From the NCBI GenBank assembly GCA_031270875.1, contig JAISXC010000221.1, positions 1 through 6,268 of the forward strand: a stretch of 6,268 nucleotides of DNA, in the 5' to 3' direction. Below, piece after piece: positions 1 through 5,244 of the stretch; the stretch's first letter is position 1, and each line of letters begins with the position of its first letter. Both the position numbers and the translations under genes were made by a program. A model generated the notes under the pieces. The model had not been told where the DNA came from. It saw nothing but the letters and a program-made list of their open reading frames with translations, and ran no database searches. This DNA comes from Desulfovibrio sp. (GTDB taxonomy: Bacteria; Desulfobacterota; Desulfovibrionia; Desulfovibrionales; Desulfovibrionaceae).

Positions 1-221
1 AGAAAAACACTCACCACTCCCTTGATGTTTTCCCCCGCCTCGTCGTGTTTTTTGAAAACAAGCATATATTCGTTGCCCTTTTCACCTGTAAAACCGCTAG
101 TTTCTTCGCCATCCCAGCCATCCGGCAAATCAGCGCCGAAATGCGTGAAGGTTTTTATCTGAGCCTGCACTGTCGCCGCCAGACCGATGAACAGGAGAAA
201 AAGAATTGTCAGTCGCGCCAT
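1..221 (-). CDS. Small secreted hypothetical protein, N-terminal part (runs off the left edge)
   Basis: The reading frame starts at an ATG whose first base is position 221 and stays open to the window edge, giving 73 complete codons. A strong ribosome-binding site (GGAGGG, complement of 226-231) lies 4 nt upstream, so this start is preferred over the in-frame ATG at 233, which overlaps that site. The N-terminus MARLTILFLLFIGLAATVQA is a typical Sec signal peptide with likely cleavage after VQA (residue 20). The mature part begins QIKTF and contains an LPDGW motif near residues 32-36, followed by a polar, probably beta-rich stretch. Short 'LP-x-GW' openings occur in several small periplasmic families, but I do not recognise a specific one. 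The gene starts 22 nt after the mtaB stop on the same strand, so it is probably co-transcribed with mtaB. Function unknown; the C-terminus is not visible. Confidence 0.75.
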   Translation of the reverse strand, partial: MARLTILFLLFIGLAATVQAQIKTFTHFGADLPDGWDGEETSGFTGEKGNEYMLVFKKHDEAGENIKGVVSVF

Positions 222-243
222 GCCACCCTCCATGTCACATTTT

Positions 244-1599
244 TCAAATGATTTCCACCAGTAAATTATCGTCCGCCAGAGCGATCGGTCTTGCCGGGAT
301 AAGCCCGGACGCATCATTGATTTTCTGCTGAAAAACGCAGGGCGCGTAAAATTCATTCAGGCCTTTCATGCCTGTCGCGGTTGTTTTAGGGCTGTCAATC
401 GCTATCAGCATGCGCTTCAGGGAAAGCTGTTTCCGGAAAAAAGCCGCGCGGCGCTGCGCCACGGCCTCACGCACGCGGAAAGCGCGCTCCCGTCTGACGG
501 ACATGGGCAACTGCCCGTCAAAGCCGGCGGCCGGAGTGCCGGGACGGGACGACCAGGGAAAAACATGGGCGTAGCTGAAAGGAAGCTCATGCACAAACTC
601 TGTCAACAAGGCGATATCCGCCTCCGTTTCACCGGGGAAACCCACAAGAATATCCGCTCCGAGTCCCATGACAGGCCAGATGCTGCTCAGCGCGGCCACG
701 GTATCCGCCACGCTTTGCGTTGAATAATGCCCGCGTCCCATGCGTTTGAGAACGGCGGGGCTTGCGTGTTGCAGGGAGAGGTGAAGATGGGGGCAGACCA
801 TGCGGCTTGCCGCAAGGCAGGCCAGGCCGCGCTGCGTAAGCTGCGAGGGAGCGAGAGAGCTTATGCGGAGACGAGCCCTGCCAACGAATTCGGCGGCGAG
901 TTCGGCTTCCAGAGAGTTCAGCAAATCCCAGAAATCACCGAATTGCAGGTTGTCCCGGCCGTATTCGTGCAAATTTATTCCCGAGAGAATGATTTCGGCA
1001 TATCCGGCCTTGAGCAGGCGTCGGGCTTCCGCCAAAACTTCCGAGGGAGGGCGGCTTGTTGAAGGGCCGCGTGTAAACGGCACAACGCAATATGCGCAAC
1101 GGTGCGTGCAACCGTCCTGCACTTTGACAACCGGCCGCGTCCGTTTGAATGTGGCTATCTGGAAGGGGGGAAAGGAGTTGCGCGATGCGGCGGCAGGCAG
1201 GGTAGACGGGTTTGATGGCAATACCCGGGGATCAGCCAGAAGCAGAGTTTTTTTTTCCTGCGGCAAAAGGATGTCAGGCGCTGCCTGAATGGGACCCGTG
1301 CCCTGCCTGTGGCTGGTAAAAAATTTCGTTGCGCAGCCGGTGAGTATCAGTCTGGCCGAGGGAGCGGCGCGTTTGAGGCGGAAAACGGCATTGCGCGCGT
1401 CTCGCTCAGCTCTGGCGGTAACGGCGCAACTGTTGATGCAGATGACCTCCGCCTCTCCGGGGTTTTCACACTCCGCGCCGCCGATGTTTCCCCAGGCTTC
1501 GCGCAGGGCTTGGCTTTCGTACTGGTTGACTTTGCAGCCAAACGTCTCGATATAAAATTTCCAGAAAGGAGCGCTACCGCCCTGTGGCTGCCGCTTCAT
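244..1599 (-). CDS. mtaB: tRNA (t6A37) C2-methylthiotransferase, MtaB/YqeV type
   Basis: A radical-SAM methylthiotransferase, predicted to add a methylthio group to N6-threonylcarbamoyladenosine at position 37 of tRNAs in the cytoplasm. From the ATG at 1599 (451 residues) it has the N-terminal UPF0004/MTTase domain with three cluster cysteines: C22 in ETFGCKVNQYES, C58 in INSCAV and C89 in TGCATK. The radical SAM motif CTHRCAYC follows (C164, C168, C171), together with downstream family motifs such as LSGINLHEYG and DILVGFPGE. The final ~60 residues sit where a TRAM domain is expected but are poorly conserved. The FGCKVNQYES signature favours the MtaB subgroup over MiaB or RimO. The ATG at 1599 lies inside the end of pgl (26 nt overlap) without a clear ribosome-binding site, so translation may be coupled to pgl. 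A TTG at 1605 is the only other nearby upstream start. A run of nine A in the coding strand (1248-1256) lies between the MTTase and radical SAM domains. Family call firm; exact substrate inferred. Confidence 0.93.
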   Translation of the reverse strand: MKRQPQGGSAPFWKFYIETFGCKVNQYESQALREAWGNIGGAECENPGEAEVICINSCAVTARAERDARNAVFRLKRAAPSARLILTGCATKFFTSHRQGTGPIQAAPDILLPQEKKTLLLADPRVLPSNPSTLPAAASRNSFPPFQIATFKRTRPVVKVQDGCTHRCAYCVVPFTRGPSTSRPPSEVLAEARRLLKAGYAEIILSGINLHEYGRDNLQFGDFWDLLNSLEAELAAEFVGRARLRISSLAPSQLTQRGLACLAASRMVCPHLHLSLQHASPAVLKRMGRGHYSTQSVADTVAALSSIWPVMGLGADILVGFPGETEADIALLTEFVHELPFSYAHVFPWSSRPGTPAAGFDGQLPMSVRRERAFRVREAVAQRRAAFFRKQLSLKRMLIAIDSPKTTATGMKGLNEFYAPCVFQQKINDASGLIPARPIALADDNLLVEII

Positions 1600-2320
1600 C
1601 CACAATCCAGATCAGATCGCCGCCCGACGGGCGCACCAGTTGAGCGGGCAAGGTCGGTTCCGAGAGCAGATTGAGGCTCTGGGAGAGTACGCCGTGCTTT
1701 TCTTTGCCGTTTACGAGAAACATGCAACAGCGGGCGTTGTTGATGACGGGCAGGGTGAGCGTCAGGCGATCCGCCTTTCGCTCCGGAACGTACTGGTCAA
1801 TGACAAGGCGTTTCCTTTCGGCAAGTGCCGGGGAATTGGGGAAGATGGATCCCGTGTGTCCGTCGTCGCCGATGCCGAGAAGCATGAAATCGAAACGCGG
1901 CAACTCGTGATCCTGCAGATTGAAATCGTTGCGCAAAATCTGTTCGTATTGGGCGGCGGCCAAGACAGGATTTTTGTCCCCCCGCATCCTGAAAAAATGG
2001 GTGGCCGGGACGCGGCTCAAAAGCTCACGCCGGGCAAGGCCGTAATTGCTGTCCGGATGATCCGGGCCAACGCAACGTTCGTCCACCCAGAAAAACGTCA
2101 TTTTGCCCCAAGGCAGGTGATCCGCCCAGTCGCTTGCGGCAAGCAGACGAAACAGGGGGATGGGAGTGTGCCCGCCGGACAGGGCTATTTTGAACACGCC
2201 GCGTTCCTCCAGGGCCTCCTCACAGGCGGCGGCCAGAATATGGGCTGCGCGTTCCGCCATGGCGGCGGGGTCTTTGTGGATATGCACCGAAAGATGTATG
2301 GAACGGCTTATGGCCTGCAT
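1574..2320 (-). CDS. pgl: 6-phosphogluconolactonase
   Basis: Hydrolyses 6-phospho-D-glucono-1,5-lactone to 6-phosphogluconate, the second step of the oxidative pentose phosphate pathway, in the cytoplasm. The 248-residue product has the usual length of the DevB/SOL-type family. It carries the signatures ALSGGHTP (residues 46-53, usually GGSTP), FFWVDERCVGPDHPDSNYG (76-94) and LLGIGDDGHTGSIFP (147-161), the last containing the DGHT active-site segment. No signal peptide is evident. The start at 2320 is chosen because GAGGAG (complement of 2327-2332) sits 6 nt upstream; an in-frame ATG at 2338 would place that site inside the gene. It is the first gene of the minus-strand unit and overlaps mtaB at its 3' end. 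No zwf or gnd gene lies within the window. Confidence 0.95.
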   Translation of the reverse strand: MQAISRSIHLSVHIHKDPAAMAERAAHILAAACEEALEERGVFKIALSGGHTPIPLFRLLAASDWADHLPWGKMTFFWVDERCVGPDHPDSNYGLARRELLSRVPATHFFRMRGDKNPVLAAAQYEQILRNDFNLQDHELPRFDFMLLGIGDDGHTGSIFPNSPALAERKRLVIDQYVPERKADRLTLTLPVINNARCCMFLVNGKEKHGVLSQSLNLLSEPTLPAQLVRPSGGDLIWIVDEAAATGR

Positions 2321-2326
2321 GGGATA

Positions 2327-2332
2327 CTCCTC
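2327..2332 (-). promoter_or_regulatory. Ribosome-binding site of pgl
   Basis: The minus strand reads GAGGAG here, followed by 6 nt and then the ATG at 2320. This decides the pgl start against the in-frame ATG at 2338. Confidence 0.7.
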
Positions 2333-2340
2333 TTCCATCT

Positions 2341-2369
2341 AGAAAAGCATTTACTTTAGAGAGCGTCAA
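2341..2369 (-). promoter_or_regulatory. Possible sigma-70-type promoter for pgl-mtaB
   Basis: On the minus strand, TTGACG (2369-2364) matches the -35 consensus at five of six positions. After a 17-nt spacer comes TTTTCT (2346-2341), which matches the -10 consensus at only three of six. Transcription would start near 2334, leaving a very short leader before the ATG at 2320, which is compatible with that start and not with 2338. The weak -10 keeps confidence low. Confidence 0.3.
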
Positions 2370-2443
2370 GAGGATTATTGGACATGGCCGGCGGGGAAAG
2401 GCCGGATGAGGGCCTGACCTGGCCGAACGACAGGCGAAAACCA

Positions 2444-2472
2444 TTGTTCCCCAATCAAAATGGCGCTATGCT
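2444..2472 (+). promoter_or_regulatory. Candidate sigma-70-type promoter for the plus-strand gene cluster
   Basis: TTGTTC (2444-2449) and TATGCT (2467-2472) are separated by exactly 17 nt. The match to TTGACA is three of six and to TATAAT four of six. Predicted initiation near 2479 gives a leader of about 50 nt before the ATG at 2529. It is the best promoter-like pair seen in this gap, but it is a visual match only. An imperfect inverted repeat brackets its -10 box. Confidence 0.4.
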
Positions 2473-2482
2473 GCGTTGGGAA
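2447..2482. repeat. Imperfect inverted repeat around the candidate -10 box
   Basis: TTCCCCAA (2447-2454) and TTGGGAA (2476-2482) are inverted copies of one another apart from one extra C in the left arm. They are separated by 21 nt that contain the candidate -10 box TATGCT. The position suits an operator or a looped regulator site, but arms this short can arise by chance. Confidence 0.3.
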
Positions 2483-2528
2483 TCAGGGGAAAGATCATGG
2501 GCACGATATCTTGCCGGAAAGAGGGCAC

Positions 2529-3011
2529 ATGCTCGCTCGCGCCTTTTTTTTAGCTGTGGTATGCTTTTTTTACGCCGCCGCGCCGGGCTTGGCGCGAGAA
2601 GGGTACGTCGTGCGCGTGGAAGATGACGGCGCGGTTGTGGTCAGCGAAAGCCGGAATTTGGATGAGCCGGTGGAGAGATACCTTTTTTACGGGGTGGAGG
2701 TGCCCACGGCGAGTCAACCCTTCGGGTCGGAATCTCTGACCTGGCTTCGCTGGAAACTCCCCCAAGGGACGGAAATCAACCTGAAATCCGTCTCCAAGGA
2801 CAGATCGGGTCATTTGCGCGCCCTGATTCAACTTGGCAGTGATTCGATAAATTATCAGCTCCTTTATCAGGGCCTTGCCTGGGTCAACCGCGCGCAGTGC
2901 AGAGCTGTTTTTTGCCGGCGCTGGTATATCCAGGAACATCAGGCTGTTGTGGAGAAGCGTGGGCTTTGGAGCATGCCGATGAGTACGCCGCCGTGGCAGT
3001 GGAGTCGCTAA
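2529..3011 (+). CDS. Exported SNase-like (thermonuclease-fold) protein with degraded active site
   Basis: The 160-residue product begins with a Sec signal peptide (MLARAFFLAVVCFFYAAAPGLA, likely cleavage near residue 22), so it should act in the periplasm or outside. The rest follows the pattern of the staphylococcal nuclease-like OB fold (Pfam SNase): YVVRVEDDGAVVV (26-38), YLFYGVEVP (51-59), FGSESLTWL (65-73), DRSGHLRA (91-98), INYQLLYQGLAWVN (107-120) and a C-terminal GLWSMPMSTPPWQW. Catalytic positions are altered: the usual R-L-x-G-I-D-A-P-E becomes L-F-Y-G-V-E-V-P-T, so Arg35, Asp40 and Glu43 of the nuclease become Leu, Glu and Thr. The Arg87 position is H95. It is therefore probably not an active nuclease; a binding role is inference. 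The start at 2529 is chosen for the signal peptide and the nearby GAGGG; the frame is open upstream to 2460. Two cysteines (C124, C129) could form a disulfide. The stop codon abuts the start of the response regulator gene. Confidence 0.75.
   Translation: MLARAFFLAVVCFFYAAAPGLAREGYVVRVEDDGAVVVSESRNLDEPVERYLFYGVEVPTASQPFGSESLTWLRWKLPQGTEINLKSVSKDRSGHLRALIQLGSDSINYQLLYQGLAWVNRAQCRAVFCRRWYIQEHQAVVEKRGLWSMPMSTPPWQWSR
3001..3004 (+). promoter_or_regulatory. Ribosome-binding site of the response regulator, inside the SNase-like gene
   Basis: GGAG lies within the last codons of the upstream gene, 7 nt before the ATG at 3012. The upstream stop codon TAA (3009-3011) directly touches that ATG, so the two genes are probably translationally coupled. 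Confidence 0.65.
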
Positions 3012-4391
3012 ATGAGTGAACGATCGCACATTCTGATTGTGGATGACGAAAAAAATTATCTTCTGGTGTTGCAGACGCTTCTGGAAGATGAGGGATACGC
3101 GGTAACCGCCGTCAATGATCCGGAAACGGCTCTGGCCTTTTTGGACGAGAGTGAAGTGGATGTCGTGGTGACGGACATGAAGATGCCCAAGGTTTCCGGG
3201 CAGGAAGTGCTGCAACGGGTCAAGAAAAACTGGCCGCATATTCCCGTGCTTGTCATGACGGCTTTCGGTACCATCGAAAGCGCTGTCGAGGTGATGAAAT
3301 TCGGGGCCTTTGATTATATCACAAAACCCTTTTCCAACGACGAGCTTCTGCTTTCCGTTCACAATGCGGCGGAACTCTCACACGCCCACAGGCAGTACCG
3401 GCTTTTGCAGGAAGCCATGGAAGACAGGTATGGCGTGCACAAGATTGTGGGGCGCAGCCGCGCCATGCGCGACGTGCTGGTTATGGTTGACCGCGCGGCC
3501 CCAAGCCGTTCCACAGTGCTCATCACCGGCGAGTCCGGAACCGGCAAGGAACTTGTGGCCCGCGCCATTCACTATACAAGCCCGCGCAAGGACAAGCCCT
3601 TTGTCTCCGTGAACTGCATGGCGCTGAATGCGGGAGTGTTGGAAAGCGAGCTTTTCGGGCATGAAAAGGGTTCGTTTACCGGGGCCGTCGCCATGCGCAG
3701 AGGCCGTTTTGAGCAGGCTGACGGCGGGACGCTTTTTTTGGATGAAGTGGGCGAACTGACGCCGGATTTACAGGTAAAACTTTTGCGCGTTCTTCAGGAA
3801 CGCCGCTTTGAGCGCGTTGGAGGCAGTGAATCCGTTGAGGTGGACATTCGTGTTGTTGCCGCCACAAACAAGGATTTGACGGCTCTTGTGGAAAAGGGGT
3901 TTTTCCGCGACGACCTGTTTTACCGCCTGAATGTGGTGCAGATTCCCCTGCCTCCGCTGCGCGAAAGGCGTGAAGACGTATCGCTGCTGGTGGCGCATTT
4001 TGTGGAAAAAGTCTCGGCGGAAAACAACATGCCGCCAAAATCCTTCACCCCCGAGGCGCTGAATTATCTCACCGGCTACGAATGGCCCGGGAATATTCGC
4101 CAGCTTGAGAATGTGGTGGAGAGCTGCCTTGTGCTGGGCGCGGAGGCGCTTATCGGCGTGGAGGCTCTGCCGCCGGACATCCGCGATGAGGAGGCGCAGT
4201 TCAAAAGCGCCGTGGATCTGCTGCCGGTGCAGCTGGACCTGGCCGATACGCTGGAAAAGATTGAGGCGGCGCTCATACGCCGCGCGCTTGTGCGGGCTGA
4301 ACTTGTGCAGGTGAAGGCGGCGGAATATTTGGGAATTTCCAAGAGCCTTCTGCAGTATAAACTGAGAAAGTACGGTATTACGGGCCATTGA
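3012..4391 (+). CDS. Sigma-54-dependent response regulator (NtrC family)
   Basis: A cytoplasmic transcription activator of 459 residues with the full NtrC-type layout. The receiver domain (about 5-120) has acidic D11/D12, phospho-acceptor D55 in VVVTDMKMPK, T83 and K105 (TKPF). The AAA+ domain (about 145-380) has Walker A GESGTGKE (173-180), the sigma-54 contact loop KGSFTGA (219-225), Walker B TLFLDEVGEL (240-249), the ATN motif (284-286) and FRDDLFYRLNV (298-308). A FIS-type helix-turn-helix lies at the C-terminus (AAEYLGISKSLLQYKLRKYG, 436-455). All residues needed for phosphorylation and ATP hydrolysis are present, so it should be functional. The contact loop reads GSFTGA rather than the common GAFTGA. 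No histidine kinase is encoded in the window, making it an orphan regulator here. Its targets are unknown. Tight packing with the SNase-like gene upstream and cbiK downstream suggests one transcript. Confidence 0.95.
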   Translation: MSERSHILIVDDEKNYLLVLQTLLEDEGYAVTAVNDPETALAFLDESEVDVVVTDMKMPKVSGQEVLQRVKKNWPHIPVLVMTAFGTIESAVEVMKFGAFDYITKPFSNDELLLSVHNAAELSHAHRQYRLLQEAMEDRYGVHKIVGRSRAMRDVLVMVDRAAPSRSTVLITGESGTGKELVARAIHYTSPRKDKPFVSVNCMALNAGVLESELFGHEKGSFTGAVAMRRGRFEQADGGTLFLDEVGELTPDLQVKLLRVLQERRFERVGGSESVEVDIRVVAATNKDLTALVEKGFFRDDLFYRLNVVQIPLPPLRERREDVSLLVAHFVEKVSAENNMPPKSFTPEALNYLTGYEWPGNIRQLENVVESCLVLGAEALIGVEALPPDIRDEEAQFKSAVDLLPVQLDLADTLEKIEAALIRRALVRAELVQVKAAEYLGISKSLLQYKLRKYGITGH

Positions 4392-4399
4392 AGCCGGCG

Positions 4400-5191
4400 A
4401 TGAAACGCGCGATTTTGTTGGCGGCTTTTGGCGCAAGCGACGCCCAAGGGCAGAATTCCCTGAGGAACTTTGATGCGCTTGCGCGCGCGCGTTTTCCGGG
4501 AATACCCGTGCGCTGGGCCTACACTTCCGTTGTATTGCGGGAGCGTCTTGTTCTGGCGCGGCGAAAAAGCGACTCCGCCGTCAAGGCTTTGCGGCGGCTT
4601 GCTTTTGAGCGGTTTGAAGAAATCGTCGTACAGCCCTTGCAGACCATTGCCGGAAAGGAATATACCGGGCTATGCGCTGCCGTGCAGGAGGTTGCCCAAA
4701 GCGCCGGCATCGTCTGTCGAATCGGCAAACCCCTGCTGGCGGCGGATGACGACGTGCGTGAAACCGCGGCGGCGATTGTGCGGCATCTTCCGGATAGCCG
4801 TTGTCCCGCCGAGGATGTGGTTTTGATGGGGCACGGCGCGCGCCACGCGGCAGTGGCGCGCTACGGGGATCTGGCCGGGGCTGTATACGCTTTGGACAGC
4901 CGTGTGCATGTGGGAGCCATGAACGGCGGAGCGGAACTTGAGGAGATTCTGCCCAGGCTTTCGGCCGCGCGCGTCTGGCTCATGCCCCTGCTTTCCGTCG
5001 TGGGACGCCATGCCCAGCAGGACATGGCCGGAGTGGGGGAGACATCGTGGCGTTCACGTATTGAGGCCACAGGCAGGGCCTGTATTCCCGTACTGAAGGG
5101 AATGGCGGAATACGCAGGATTTGCGGAAATCTGGCTGCGCCATCTTGAGGGAGCAGCCAGAGAGCTGAATTGGAGGGCGGATCGCGTCTGA
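4400..5191 (+). CDS. cbiK: Sirohydrochlorin cobaltochelatase (CbiK class), cytoplasmic form
   Basis: Inserts Co(II) into sirohydrochlorin for anaerobic cobalamin synthesis; related enzymes in sulfate reducers can also insert iron to give siroheme. The 263-residue product has the CbiK layout: MKRAILLAAFGAS at the start, WAYTS (39-43), VQPLQTIAGKEY (77-88), MGHGARHAA (143-151) and LLSVVGRHAQQDMAG (197-211). H145 and H204 fit the two metal-binding histidines. The third ligand in known CbiK proteins is a Glu in a TVEG-like segment 30 residues after the first His; here that place is N175 in GAMNGG, and the segment up to the second His is three residues shorter. There is no signal peptide, unlike the periplasmic CbiK paralogue of some Desulfovibrio. 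The ATG at 4400 is chosen because it gives the family N-terminus. A TTG at 4388 overlaps the regulator stop, and no strong ribosome-binding site is visible for either start. Family firm; metal preference uncertain because of N175. Confidence 0.9.
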   Translation: MKRAILLAAFGASDAQGQNSLRNFDALARARFPGIPVRWAYTSVVLRERLVLARRKSDSAVKALRRLAFERFEEIVVQPLQTIAGKEYTGLCAAVQEVAQSAGIVCRIGKPLLAADDDVRETAAAIVRHLPDSRCPAEDVVLMGHGARHAAVARYGDLAGAVYALDSRVHVGAMNGGAELEEILPRLSAARVWLMPLLSVVGRHAQQDMAGVGETSWRSRIEATGRACIPVLKGMAEYAGFAEIWLRHLEGAARELNWRADRV

Positions 5192-5241
5192 TGCGCGAAA
5201 GCGCCGGGACTGCAATCCCAAATCTTCTTACTTCGGAGTAA
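5191..5241 (+). other. Possible 16-codon leader mini-ORF between cbiK and the lipoprotein gene
   Basis: An ATG overlaps the cbiK stop codon (TGATG, 5189-5193) and opens a frame of 16 codons, MRESAGTAIPNLLTSE, ending in TAA at 5239-5241, only 3 nt before the lipoprotein ATG. There is no well-spaced ribosome-binding site; GGAGGG at 5172-5177 is about 13 nt away. Translation would therefore rely on re-initiation after cbiK. A ribosome on this frame would pass through the hairpin over the next ribosome-binding site. It may be chance. Confidence 0.25.
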
Positions 5242-5242
5242 G
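5227..5242 (+). promoter_or_regulatory. Hairpin enclosing the ribosome-binding site of the lipoprotein gene
   Basis: CTTACT (5227-5232) and AGTAAG (5237-5242) form a perfect 6-bp stem with a TCGG loop. The GGAG ribosome-binding site (5235-5238) lies half in the loop and half in the 3' arm, 6 nt before the ATG at 5245. Two weaker 4-bp hairpins precede it: GCGC-GAAA-GCGC (5193-5204) and GGGA-6nt-TCCC (5206-5219). No T-run follows any of them, so they do not look like terminators. A role in translation control is possible but the stem is short and A/T-rich. Confidence 0.4.
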
Positions 5243-5244
5243 GC

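Noticed and set aside
1640..2359. Long open frame of 239 codons on the plus strand, opposite pgl
   Set aside because: It mirrors pgl, which has clear family motifs and a good ribosome-binding site. The antisense product has no recognisable motif, and such frames are common opposite GC-rich genes.
2386..2425. Cluster of GGCC/GGCCGG palindromes in the divergent intergenic region
   Set aside because: These are short self-complementary words in GC-rich DNA, with no consistent spacing and no T-run for a terminator.
2499..2514. Sigma-54 -24/-12-like sequence (GGCACG ... TTGC) upstream of the SNase-like gene
   Set aside because: The GG and GC elements are 11 nt apart instead of the strict 10, and the first T of the consensus is missing. 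It is a near miss, though self-control by the regulator would have been attractive.
2378..2626. Open frame of 82 codons on the plus strand starting in the intergenic region
   Set aside because: The product is Arg-rich with no motif and overlaps the SNase-like gene in another frame, which has a signal peptide and fold pattern.
2550..3362. Open frame of 270 codons on the minus strand across the SNase-like gene and the regulator receiver domain
   Set aside because: It spans the junction of two well-supported genes on the other strand and its translation shows no family pattern; judged a shadow frame.
3768..4436. Open frame of 222 codons on the minus strand opposite the regulator AAA+ and HTH regions
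   Set aside because: The opposite strand carries the strongly conserved regulator; the antisense translation looks like complement noise.
4482..4492. Alternating GC tract in cbiK
   Set aside because: It is explained by Ala-Arg codons in the normal reading frame and is too short to call a special structure.
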